Shown: piece after piece, positions 1 to 7,422 of the stretch | How positions within the stretch are numbered: position 1 is the first letter of the stretch | Layout: each line of letters opens with the position of its first letter | NCBI GenBank assembly: GCA_043421945.1 | Contig: JBHOGO010000074.1 | Location: forward strand, 1 to 24,541 | DNA from: Thaumasiovibrio sp043421945 | GTDB taxonomy: Bacteria > Pseudomonadota > Gammaproteobacteria > Enterobacterales > Vibrionaceae | Reading direction: 5' to 3' | Length of the DNA stretch: 24,541 nucleotides | Made by a program: the position numbers and the translations under genes | The notes under the pieces: generated by a model | Database searches by the model: none | What the model saw: only the letters and a program-made list of their open reading frames with translations | Told to the model about the DNA's origin: nothing

Positions 1-162
1 ATAGGAAGAGAGAAAAACGGCAGGATCAAGTGATCGGAATAAACCGAAACGAGCGATCGCAATCACCGAAATACGCAATCGACACTTTAGAATGTTGCCC
101 TGCTCACCTTAATGCTTTCTTCGTCATAAAAATCACTCATCATAAATTCTTTTCACTCAATG

Positions 163-223
163 GCTTTGTTCACCAAAGCTCTGTTTAATCAAAGCTCTGT
201 CTAACCAACAGCTTTGTTCACCA
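163..223. repeat. Short interleaved direct repeats in a non-coding stretch
   Basis: GCTTTGTTCACCA occurs at 163-175 and again at 211-223. Between them CAAAGCTCTGT occurs at 174-184 and 190-200. The whole stretch from 1 to 393 has no convincing gene. A short stem (AAGGAT at 285-290, ATCCTT at 297-302) lies further down. TTGATA at 271-276 with TTTATC at 294-299, 17 bp apart, is a weak promoter candidate for the small gene at 394. The role of the repeats is unknown. Confidence 0.55.
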
Positions 224-393
224 CAAGTCTCAGCCATTTAATAAAACTGTAATTTACTTAGACACATACATTGATATATGCAACAAGGATCTCTTTATCC
301 TTACCTAAATTCTCGCTACAGTGTTGAGGTCGTTACATCATTCGTTTATTGGTGCTTTCGACATTGAATTGGTTATCACAAGGAGAAGTTAAG

Positions 394-462
394 ATGGGAA
401 AGAAGCGCGTATCAAGTAAAAAATTCAAACAAATGATTAAATCAATCAAAGAAAAGAAATAA
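394..462 (+). CDS. 22-aa lysine-rich basic micro-protein, function unknown
   Basis: This ATG-to-TAA frame encodes 22 residues, of which ten are Lys or Arg. It begins MGKKRVSSKKF and ends in KEKK. A clear ribosome binding site, AAGGAG (about 380-385), sits at a good distance before the ATG. A strong intrinsic terminator starts 34 bases after the stop, so the frame is framed like an independent short transcription unit. There is no signal peptide or membrane segment. The composition suggests a nucleic-acid- or ribosome-binding peptide, but that is inference only, and I do not recognise a family. The alternative is a non-coding RNA that happens to carry this frame; the ribosome binding site and terminator favour translation. 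Confidence 0.6.
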   Translation: MGKKRVSSKKFKQMIKSIKEKK

Positions 463-496
463 CAATTAGGCGCTTATCTAAGGATAAAACCAATTG

Positions 497-521
497 AAGA
501 CCTCTAGAAAGAGGTCTTTTT
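497..521 (+). terminator. Intrinsic terminator after the 22-aa gene
   Basis: AAGACCTCT (497-505), a four-base AGAA loop and AGAGGTCTT (510-518) form a perfect 9-bp stem followed by a T run through 521. It should end the transcript carrying the small gene at 394-462. Confidence 0.85.
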
Positions 522-600
522 AGAGGTAATAATGCACCACCACTAGAAATAAAGGCTTAGTAACGCGAGTTCATCTCAATTCAACCGTTTATAGAGGAGC

Positions 601-900
601 CTAAAGATCCCGCATTAATATCTCTAGCTCTTCTTCAGCACTTTCGATTAACTTCGCTAAATCACGAGCATCCTCACTACTCAGACCCAAATTCCAGCTC
701 TCTTTTTTTCCAGAGCCTGAATAGCATACTAAATCCGTCATACGGCCATGTGTTTTAAACGATAGCTGTTCAAAGTCTGCATCAATGCAACGCCGATCCT
801 CTAAAATTTCGACATGTAGCATACCTGTCGGAATGACGTTTATGTTTGCATGTAGTTCTGGTGTTCCAGGCAATGTATATTGACGACACTTGGCTAGCAT
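601..900 (-). CDS. 99-aa protein of unknown function
   Basis: The open frame extends up to 930, but the start chosen is the ATG at 900 (MLAKCRQY) because AAGGAG lies about seven bases upstream of it, while the upstream ATGs have no such site. The product is cytosolic, with no signal peptide or membrane segment. The first two thirds look beta-rich (HANINVIPTGMLHVEILEDRR). The end (SSEDARDLAKLIESAEEELE) looks like a charged amphipathic helix. I do not recognise the family. It stands alone: the next minus-strand gene upstream ends at a terminator about 190 bp away. It is probably a real chromosomal gene, on the strength of the ribosome binding site and the ordinary residue composition. Confidence 0.7.
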   Translation of the reverse strand: MLAKCRQYTLPGTPELHANINVIPTGMLHVEILEDRRCIDADFEQLSFKTHGRMTDLVCYSGSGKKESWNLGLSSEDARDLAKLIESAEEELEILMRDL

Positions 901-1087
901 AATCGTTCTCCTTAACATAACGGGGGACAATTTAAATGATAGATGAGGTATCTTTTTTACGCAGGGTTTTAACGTATGATAATGACTACAACCCCCTAAA
1001 ATTGCGGTAAGTTATTAAAATTAAGCCATTATATCTTTAGTAACCATTTGCTATAAAAAATGAAGGTTTATAGCCAATAGTAGTAAC

Positions 1088-1144
1088 AAAAAAAGAACCT
1101 GACGAGTTGACAATTGCCGCCAACAAATTATCTTATAAGTCAGG
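1088..1144 (-). terminator. Probable terminator for the barrel-like gene
   Basis: Read on the minus strand, CCTGAC (plus 1139-1144) pairs with GTCAGG (plus 1098-1103) and is followed by a run of seven T (plus A run at 1088-1094). The long loop holds a smaller stem, GTTG with CAAC. It lies just past the stop of the gene ending at 1173. A second hairpin (GCTATAAA 1050-1057 with TTTATAGC 1067-1074) follows. Confidence 0.55.
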
Positions 1145-1172
1145 CACTTTAGGTTGATTTAGTTAGTAGTGT

Positions 1173-1850
1173 TTAGAAACGATATCCAAATGTAACCTGT
1201 GACATTCCTTTCCGTAATTTATTACCATTATCTTTGACATTAAGTGCTGAATTCAAACGTAATGCCAACTCCCAACTCCCGTAGTGACCAACCAACGAAA
1301 CATGGGAAGAGAACCCAAAGCCAGCGTGACTAAAGTTAATCTTTTCTGTGCTGCTACGAATATCCCCATCGAGGTCAACATAACGCCCACCCACACCCGT
1401 TTCTATACGTATGCCTTTACATGAAGAGCAACGATTACGACTGCCCCATTGATAAAAAAGAACTGGCTCAGCAACGATCGTGAAACCGGAAGTATCACCA
1501 TTTTTATAAATAGTCATATCTTCAGCGTTAAGCTTATTTTCCAACTGAGTAAAATAAAGCTCGGTGTGATAGCCCCATCGTGTCGTGTCATTAAAATAGA
1601 CAGGCGACTGCATTAACCCCAACTGAAGAGAAATATTATTATCACCGCTAAATTTGACATCCTCACCAATCTTGGCGCTACTAAACTCAATCGCACCGCT
1701 ATTGACAGAAACGCCAACATACACAGAAGGTAAGCGGAACACATCTAGAGAGGTAGACGGTGTGCCTGAGTTCTCAGCTGACACAGAAAGCGGACTTAAA
1801 AGGCCGAGAGCCGCCAATAAATAGGTATAACGCATATTATTTGAATCCAT
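1173..1850 (-). CDS. Outer-membrane beta-barrel-like protein, exported
   Basis: The product has 225 residues. It starts with a typical signal peptide (hydrophobic LLAALGLLSPLSVSA, likely cut near residue 25). The rest is rich in alternating polar and aromatic strands, and it ends in FGYRF: the terminal Phe after alternating residues is the usual C-terminal signature of outer-membrane barrels recognised by the Bam machinery. The size suits an 8-stranded barrel. A C-x-x-C pair (residues 141 and 144) sits in a predicted loop and could form a disulphide in the periplasm. I cannot name the family. Two starts are possible, residue 1 or the Met at residue 6 right before the signal peptide; neither has a good ribosome binding site. 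It is transcribed alone, with a probable terminator downstream. Confidence 0.75.
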   Translation of the reverse strand: MDSNNMRYTYLLAALGLLSPLSVSAENSGTPSTSLDVFRLPSVYVGVSVNSGAIEFSSAKIGEDVKFSGDNNISLQLGLMQSPVYFNDTTRWGYHTELYFTQLENKLNAEDMTIYKNGDTSGFTIVAEPVLFYQWGSRNRCSSCKGIRIETGVGGRYVDLDGDIRSSTEKINFSHAGFGFSSHVSLVGHYGSWELALRLNSALNVKDNGNKLRKGMSQVTFGYRF

Positions 1851-2156
1851 TCATACTACATTTACTCAAGCTTATATCATGAGGGGTGAAGCTTTGCCTC
1901 TTTAAACAGTAAAAATTTAGAGGAAAACCCAGAGTGAACGGTAAGTATGGTGAAAGATTATCCACTTTGCTTAGAGATTTCAGAAAATGTCGACGTTGCA
2001 GGCGACTCCAGTCTCTATCAACAAAGAAAATAGATAATCAGAACCAATCAGCCTAGCGTATAAGTGAGTATATCTTTCCCTCAATCAATTGCTGGTATCG
2101 AGAACGACAAGTTTTAATCTGAATGACTTAGAGTGTACATAGGTAAAGTGCCGCAT
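1851..2156. other. Non-coding stretch without clear features
   Basis: Between the barrel-like gene and the terminator at 2159 I see only weak short open frames (1934-2056 and 1947-2033, plus strand) with no convincing start signals, and a GAGG/CCTC pairing near 1880-1905. The stretch presumably holds the promoter of the barrel-like gene, but no clear -35/-10 pair stands out. Confidence 0.4.
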
Positions 2157-2158
2157 TG

Positions 2159-2182
2159 AAAAAAGGCTTCCAACGAAGCCTT
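2159..2182 (-). terminator. Intrinsic terminator after the 40-aa acidic gene
   Basis: On the minus strand an 8-bp perfect stem AAGGCTTC/GAAGCCTT (plus 2163-2170 and 2175-2182, four-base loop) runs into a T tract (plus A run 2159-2164). It lies 45 bases past the stop codon of the acidic micro-gene. Confidence 0.85.
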
Positions 2183-2227
2183 AATTTCTGTTGATGTTCG
2201 ATGGAAAAACATCACACAATCTGACAA

Positions 2228-2350
2228 TTAATCAGCATCAAAGTAGCTGTCATCGTCGACTTCTGGCCAGTCATCTAAATCACCATCCAAACCATAATCA
2301 TCTAAATCTGACCAGTTTTCATCATCATACTTATCTCTTGGATCAAGCAT
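2228..2350 (-). CDS. 40-aa highly acidic micro-protein
   Basis: This ATG-to-TAA frame encodes 40 residues, of which about half are Asp or Glu, with interspersed aromatic residues (motifs ENWSDLDDYG, DDWPEVDDDSYFD). An AGGG sequence lies about seven bases before the ATG, and a strong terminator follows the stop, so it looks like a complete single-gene unit. It has no signal peptide or membrane segment. Short Asp/Trp-rich peptides of this kind could act as binding tails, DNA mimics or metal-binding peptides, but nothing in the sequence decides this and I do not recognise the family. The composition is too biased for chance to be comfortable, and the boundaries support a real gene. Confidence 0.65.
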   Translation of the reverse strand: MLDPRDKYDDENWSDLDDYGLDGDLDDWPEVDDDSYFDAD

Positions 2351-2506
2351 AACCTACCCTTTAAAAAGCTTATCAATATAAGACCGCCGCAAATCATCAC
2401 GACGACCTGAATACTAATAAAGCTCAAAAGTATGAAACTTAAAAGTCCAAAAAATAAATTTAATCACTTCGTCATATTTCAACTATCGCAAAGCGTTTGT
2501 GCCACA

Positions 2507-3667
2507 TCAGGATGCTTTCTTTTTTGTCCTCATCTTCGTGACATTGTCATCAGACTTCCAACCAAGTGCGTGATTTTTGCGGTGTACGCACGCAGGCATT
2601 TCTGTATCGCGGTTAGTCCAAGGTGAGCATTCGAGCGCCTTCGTCATATCTTCAAAGCCGCACTGACGACGGATTTCAATAGAACGACGTGAAAACTCAG
2701 TGTCACTCAAAGGAATATGACCTGAAACCGATTCGTAAGTAATGTGTACAATATCAATTTTACCACCCGCTTTTAAGCTCGCCGTGTTAGGTGCTGCTTC
2801 TGAAGCGACTTCTAGCTTCTTACGAAGATCACTCAAGTTTCTTTTATCAATGAGTGCATCGATATTATGACTGCTCCGGCTGGCGTACTGGATCTCTTTC
2901 TGGCGCCATAACACCTCATTCATGGTTTTCGGCATTTCCCCATGGGCATTCCATAGATCAACCATAAAAATCAACAGGTCGTCCCCATCGTCAGCAACAT
3001 CTAAAATTCCGTCTAGTGGCGTATTAGAAACACATCCCCCATCCCAGAAATAGTCGTCGCCAACTTTTGTCGCCGGGAAACCTGGAGGCAGTGAACCACT
3101 CGCAATCGGATGCTCGGGACCTAACGGTAATTTATAGTTATCAAAAAAGACTAGCTCCCCATCAGTGACACGTGTCGCACCGAGAATAAGTCGGTCTTTC
3201 TTTTCGTTGATACGTTCAAAATCACAAAGCTCTTTCATCGTAGAGAACAGCGGTGCTGTGCTATAAAAGCTTGTTGCTCCTTCTGTGCCAGGAAAAGCAA
3301 AAAATGGATTCACCGGGCGAGGAGAGAAAAAATTAGGCTGCCCGAAAATAAGCGCTTGTGAAGCACTAATCGTGTTGAATGACTCCGCTGTTTCACTAGG
3401 AATGGTGATATTACTACCCGGACGTGAAATGCTATTCCAAAATGCTTCCAACTTAGAGAGACGTTGTTCCGGTTCATTACCCGCTAAAATTGCAGCGTTG
3501 AATGCGCCAATTGAAATACCCGAGAACCAGTCCGGTTCAAAACCAGCATTCTTTAACGCTTGATAGGCACCAATATGGTAAGCCCCTAACGCGCCCCCGC
3601 CTTGTAACACTAAACAAATTTTAGGTTTTTTGTTTTGGGTGGAACGTCTAGATCGAGTAGTGGCCAT
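2507..3667 (-). CDS. Patatin-like phospholipase (DUF3734-type)
   Basis: This is a cytosolic serine hydrolase of the patatin/RssA group that would cleave acyl esters of phospholipids or other lipids. The oxyanion-hole glycine run QGGGALGAYHIGA is at residues 22-34. The nucleophile elbow G-I-S-I-G has Ser52, and the catalytic Asp is D209 in DGG (209-211), so the Ser-Asp dyad is intact. The long C-terminal part (about 230-360) fits the extension known as DUF3734 in bacterial patatins. The total of 386 residues is normal for that subgroup. AAGGAAG lies before the ATG. The basic start (TTRSRRSTQNKKPK) is a short lead-in, not a signal peptide. It is 147 bp downstream of the SgrR-like gene on the same strand; co-transcription is possible but not shown. 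Confidence 0.9.
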   Translation of the reverse strand: MATTRSRRSTQNKKPKICLVLQGGGALGAYHIGAYQALKNAGFEPDWFSGISIGAFNAAILAGNEPEQRLSKLEAFWNSISRPGSNITIPSETAESFNTISASQALIFGQPNFFSPRPVNPFFAFPGTEGATSFYSTAPLFSTMKELCDFERINEKKDRLILGATRVTDGELVFFDNYKLPLGPEHPIASGSLPPGFPATKVGDDYFWDGGCVSNTPLDGILDVADDGDDLLIFMVDLWNAHGEMPKTMNEVLWRQKEIQYASRSSHNIDALIDKRNLSDLRKKLEVASEAAPNTASLKAGGKIDIVHITYESVSGHIPLSDTEFSRRSIEIRRQCGFEDMTKALECSPWTNRDTEMPACVHRKNHALGWKSDDNVTKMRTKKKAS

Positions 3668-3814
3668 ATCTTTCTTCCTTAGATGAACAAGTCCAAATAT
3701 AGGTATAGTTCAACATGACGCACGTCGTGACTCTTTTTTAAGACACTGAAAATTCAATCCACTTACAAATCAATCATTAACAAATAACCGTAAATTCAAA
3801 AAGGAAATTTATGC

Positions 3815-5515
3815 CTATATAGCTGGATCTACCCAGACCGATGTAAAGTCGAACCACCCCATACTATTCGTTTCTGCACCTTTCACTTGCTCACCAGATT
3901 TAACCCCCGCCCAAGTGTGAAAAAGAGGGATAACATTTCGATGAGTCACTAAGTCATTCAATATCGCCTCAGCAGGACAGTGACATTGTTCACTTGAACG
4001 CCACTTGGATATCGCATGAAAAGCACTGTCCAATAGCTCGATAGGCATTGAACGTGAGAGATGTTGATATTGAAACATCCAATTAATGATCATGCTTGGA
4101 TGCCTTGAGACAAGGTTGATACTTCCAAGCCAAATATCAATGTCTGTTTTATCTCGCTCATGAAAATCAACGTAATTCATCGCGACTAAATGGCAACAAA
4201 TACCATCTTCAACCAGCATTGACTTCATGACTTCAGCCATTTTTGCAAAAATAGGGTGACTTTCTATATAGGCAATAGATAACCTACCTTCATGTCCAGG
4301 AGGATGATTAACCGTACTTTTAGGTGCACTATGCATCCAACCAGGTAAGAAACCATAAGCTGGAATCATCTCAAGAAAGTTCGATTCCTCCTGCTTTAAA
4401 CGCTGGTGAATATCAATCGCGTTAAAGCGATTAATCACATACTGCTGCCAAAATGGATCAACACAAAGCCCATGGCGTTGATTAAGTACCAAATAGCTAC
4501 ATCCTTCATCTAAACGGGTCTGTTTCGTGCTTTCTACCTGCCCATACCCTAACGACTCTGATGAACCTAAATTAGGCTTTAACTCACAAGCACTAATCGA
4601 ATCTAATACCCAAATTTCAATCTCATCAATTAATGCTCTAAAACCAAAATAATGATCAAATGCCTCCAGTTTCATTCTCTGCTCATCAGCAACTAAAACA
4701 CGGTATGGCCCGGTCCCTATTGGCGTGTTAACGCCGTCCCCTTCTTGTATAACAGCAGGTAATATCACCGCTTCGATAGATGCTAGCTGCTCCGGTAAAT
4801 GGTAATCTTCTGAGCTCAAATGGACATCGATGACATTTGCGAAAGGTGAATCAACATAATCGATATGCCTAAACAGTGGTAAGCTGGATAAGCGTGTCAG
4901 CGAAGTGATGTAGTCTTCAACCCCCACCATCGTTCCACTATGGAAACGAACACTAGGGCGAACAAAAAAACGCCATTGTGTTGCAGACAGCCTCTTCCAA
5001 TGGTGGGCGAGATCAGCCTTGATTGTCGCAGTTTTTTCACAAAATCGCGTCAAACCATTGAATACTTGTCGTGCAAGGTGATGCTCCGAACGGCGCATCG
5101 GTCTTAATGGGTCAAGAGGATTAATCGCACGATAATAAGGTAACCTCAGAACTTGACGCCCTTGAACGGTTGCATAGCCCAACTGTTCGCCAATAAATGA
5201 AGCCAACTTTTGTTGATCATTCCCCAGCAGCTGTAAGGCTTTGTCAAACTTACCCTCTTGAATACACACCGCCACATCAGCTTGAATCAGTGCTTCGTTG
5301 GTCATTCTAAACTGAAGCTTAGAGAGTTTTCCTCTCCCTACCGCCGGTGCCCAAGAGACCCAGCCTTCATCGCTTAGCTTTCCCATGACCATTCGCACAT
5401 TACGCCTTGTGCAACGCAAGATATCCATTAGTTCCCCAACAGTGACCTCACTATCAGCACCATCATAATGTTGGAAAAGCGTTTGAAATTGTTGCTTTAA
5501 TCTTGGCCCGCTCAT
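3815..5515 (-). CDS. SgrR-type transcriptional regulator with solute-binding-protein domain
   Basis: The 566 residues have the SgrR layout. Residues 1-115 are a winged-helix DNA-binding head (VGELMDILRCTRRNVRMVMGKL is the helix-turn-helix, then a wing with GRGKLSKLQF). The rest is a cytosolic version of an oligopeptide-binding-protein (SBP_bac_5) fold, with the characteristic RAINPLDPLRPMRRSEHHLARQ stretch at its start. In enteric bacteria SgrR senses sugar-phosphate stress and activates the small RNA SgrS. Here neither an SgrS-like RNA nor a sugar exporter gene is next to it, so the ligand and targets are unknown and the name sgrR is not transferred. There is no clear ribosome binding site; an 8-bp inverted repeat lies directly before the ATG. 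A membrane histidine-kinase-like gene ends 89 bp upstream on the same strand. Confidence 0.85.
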   Translation of the reverse strand: MSGPRLKQQFQTLFQHYDGADSEVTVGELMDILRCTRRNVRMVMGKLSDEGWVSWAPAVGRGKLSKLQFRMTNEALIQADVAVCIQEGKFDKALQLLGNDQQKLASFIGEQLGYATVQGRQVLRLPYYRAINPLDPLRPMRRSEHHLARQVFNGLTRFCEKTATIKADLAHHWKRLSATQWRFFVRPSVRFHSGTMVGVEDYITSLTRLSSLPLFRHIDYVDSPFANVIDVHLSSEDYHLPEQLASIEAVILPAVIQEGDGVNTPIGTGPYRVLVADEQRMKLEAFDHYFGFRALIDEIEIWVLDSISACELKPNLGSSESLGYGQVESTKQTRLDEGCSYLVLNQRHGLCVDPFWQQYVINRFNAIDIHQRLKQEESNFLEMIPAYGFLPGWMHSAPKSTVNHPPGHEGRLSIAYIESHPIFAKMAEVMKSMLVEDGICCHLVAMNYVDFHERDKTDIDIWLGSINLVSRHPSMIINWMFQYQHLSRSMPIELLDSAFHAISKWRSSEQCHCPAEAILNDLVTHRNVIPLFHTWAGVKSGEQVKGAETNSMGWFDFTSVWVDPAI

Positions 5516-5520
5516 AAATA

Positions 5521-5559
5521 AGGAAATCTCGCTTAAACGATAATTGCATCCGATTTCCT
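5521..5559 (-). promoter_or_regulatory. Inverted repeat at the start of the SgrR-like gene
   Basis: AGGAAATC (5521-5528) and GATTTCCT (5552-5559) are perfect inverted copies 23 bp apart, ending five bases before the ATG at 5515. A TAAAAT -10-like sequence lies next to the outer arm. The pair could be an autoregulatory operator or, in RNA, a hairpin covering the translation start. Which one is not decided by the sequence. Confidence 0.4.
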
Positions 5560-5604
5560 ATTTTATCTCTTCTGACTGACGCGTCCAGCTATCTCTTTTG
5601 TCAA

Positions 5605-6627
5605 TTACCCTTCGTAATCCCATGCAAGTCGAATACGGGTATGCCCTTGATCTAGCGCTTTAATTTCAAAGCTCCCTTTATCCCCGAACAACTGAGATAG
5701 GTGACCTTGAATTTTCACCAGATGATGCTCTTCCTCTGGCGTCATCAACAACTGTAAGCCGCTACTATTTCCGGCAACAACGACTTCGAGTTCATCACTA
5801 TTGCGGCGAAACGAAATAGCTAATTCACCTTCTTCGATATTAAGCCCTCTCCCATGTAAAACAGCATGCTCGACAATTGGCTGAATCAAATTTGGAGGCA
5901 ATACATAGTGGGGGGATAAACATTCATCAATATCAATTGAGTAGCTAAATCGACCTTGAGTACGAAGCTCATGGATACTCAAATAAGTATCGAGTAAAGC
6001 AACCTCATTGGTTAATGTTGTGCATTTGTCATGATTAATTGGCATAGACACTCGGAGAAGATCTGTTAAACGAGTTGTCAAATGACAAGCTAGATCAGGG
6101 TCTTTCGCGATCAATTGATGCATATCACTCAAGGTATAATAGAGGAAATGAGGATCAACTTGGCTTTGCAGCAGCTTCAATTCACTCAGCGCTAGTCGCT
6201 TTTCAAGATCAGCGCTAACCAACTTGCTACGATCGAGCTGCCCCTCTAGGCTAACCGCTTGACCTTTTAGGTAAAAAAGAAAACTGATCGCCCCAGAAAA
6301 TAGAATGGCCAACACGACAATCGGAATAAATTTTTGCCATTCAGGTCCAATTCCATACCCTTTGACCCACAAAAGCGCATTAATCGTTCCAAACAATATG
6401 CCAATCATACTACTGGTGGCATAGTGCTTTAGATGGGACCAGCGAGGAAATAGCCCCTTAGCGACAGTATTAACGGTATAACATGCGAACCCGTACCCGA
6501 ATGAAATGGCCGTATGGCGTATAAACACCCCATCAAAGATGAGATAAGTCAGTGTGCTAATCAACAAACTGACAACCGATACTATCCATATTCCTCGGTG
6601 TGACAAAAAATAGAAAAAACTAATCAT
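5605..6627 (-). CDS. LytS/YehU-type membrane histidine kinase, possibly a pseudokinase
   Basis: The start is the ATG at 6627 (MISFFYFL), because GGAGG lies eight bases before it; the frame is open further up to 6765 without such a signal. The 340-residue product has about four membrane segments in residues 1-120, a short coiled stretch (125-152), and then the His-kinase region of the LytS/YehU family (QSQVDPHFLYYTL, His160). ATPase-like elements follow (LPPNLIQPIVEHAVLHG, 243-259). Several normally conserved residues differ. The Asn of the N-box (usually ENA) is His254, the usual Asn after HFLF is Tyr, and no clear D-x-G-x-G or G-x-G box is visible near 283-305. No LytTR-type regulator is adjacent. 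It may be a degenerate kinase acting as a sensor, or a divergent active one. Confidence 0.75.
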   Translation of the reverse strand: MISFFYFLSHRGIWIVSVVSLLISTLTYLIFDGVFIRHTAISFGYGFACYTVNTVAKGLFPRWSHLKHYATSSMIGILFGTINALLWVKGYGIGPEWQKFIPIVVLAILFSGAISFLFYLKGQAVSLEGQLDRSKLVSADLEKRLALSELKLLQSQVDPHFLYYTLSDMHQLIAKDPDLACHLTTRLTDLLRVSMPINHDKCTTLTNEVALLDTYLSIHELRTQGRFSYSIDIDECLSPHYVLPPNLIQPIVEHAVLHGRGLNIEEGELAISFRRNSDELEVVVAGNSSGLQLLMTPEEEHHLVKIQGHLSQLFGDKGSFEIKALDQGHTRIRLAWDYEG

Positions 6628-6855
6628 GGTGCCCTCCAACATGCATGGTTTGTCATACCCCAAGAGAACTGCCAATGATAAATTGAGGAAGGTTTGAATC
6701 TTGCCGCAGTTTTTTTTGCTGTAAATACCAAACAACACAATATTGACCCGTATAGCGATTAACACTCAATAATGAAGCTTTGGCTTTATGGCGCGACATC
6801 GCGTATGGTTAACACCCTCGATGTGCAGAAGAATAGATAAGCTGATAAGGAAAAT

Positions 6856-7347
6856 ATGAGCAAAATAGCACAACTAAATGAGTGTCGGCTTGCTTGGATG
6901 GCTAGTCATATTAATGAAGCGCAATTTCCAACACCTGAGTCAATTCAGGGCCTAAAAGCGTATCAAGCGACTCAGAATGACCTTCCTCCCGCGCTCTGTG
7001 ATTTCTCGACAAATGAATCACTGGGTGACAGCGATCTCGTGGTTTATGAAGTCGATTGCCATCCATTAATCATTCGGTTTGCTAGCGTATTGGCAAGTCA
7101 GTGGGCTGACCATCAACAAGCTGAAGTTATCGAGTATCTAACACAACTCGAACAAGACCGCTCAGGAAAGATGAAGATGTTTGTTGGCTATGTACAACAA
7201 CGTCCAGCAGTATGTGCAACACTTTATGGTGATGATGACGCATTTATCATTGCAGACTTAGCAGGTAGTCGCCACGAAGATCAATGTGCTTTATACCGTT
7301 ACCTCGTGGATGCTGATAAACGCCAGTGCATTAATGGTTCTCATTAA
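6856..7347 (+). CDS. 163-aa protein of unknown function, GNAT-like second half
   Basis: The start ATG has AAGGAAA just upstream. The product is soluble, without signal peptide or membrane segments. Residues 105-150 (MKMFVGYVQQRPAVCATLY, then DAFIIADLAG) recall the central strands of GNAT acetyltransferases, in which a substrate strand is followed by the strand leading to the acetyl-CoA loop. The R/Q-x-x-G-x-G/A loop itself is not present; SRHEDQCALYRYL stands in its place, so acetyl-CoA binding is doubtful. I cannot assign a function. It is divergent from the kinase-like gene (229-bp gap) and has its own strong terminator, so it is a single-gene unit. Confidence 0.7.
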   Translation: MSKIAQLNECRLAWMASHINEAQFPTPESIQGLKAYQATQNDLPPALCDFSTNESLGDSDLVVYEVDCHPLIIRFASVLASQWADHQQAEVIEYLTQLEQDRSGKMKMFVGYVQQRPAVCATLYGDDDAFIIADLAGSRHEDQCALYRYLVDADKRQCINGSH

Positions 7348-7360
7348 GTAATGCATACTT

Positions 7361-7399
7361 CACTGAACGCACCACATAGTGGATGCGTTCAGTGTATTT
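7361..7399 (+). terminator. Intrinsic terminator between convergent genes
   Basis: CACTGAACGCA (7361-7371) pairs with TGCGTTCAGTG (7384-7394), with an inner CCAC/GTGG stem and one bulged A; TATTTTTAA follows. It terminates the plus-strand gene at 6856. The minus-strand side lacks a T run. Confidence 0.9.
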
Positions 7400-7422
7400 T
7401 TAATCTCGCCATTCCAATCTAG

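Noticed and set aside
1..78. Minus-strand open frame running off the left edge (possible TTG start at 78 or GTG at 66)
   Set aside because: Only 22-26 codons are visible, with non-ATG starts and no clear ribosome binding site; not enough to call a gene.
1934..2056. Plus-strand 40-codon GTG frame (AGAGG upstream), and a 28-codon ATG frame at 1947-2033 overlapping it
   Set aside because: Start signals are weak, the composition is unremarkable and the two frames compete; neither has a terminator.
2432..2626. Plus-strand 64-aa frame
   Set aside because: It overlaps the end of the patatin-like gene antisense, lacks a ribosome binding site and has no recognisable protein features.
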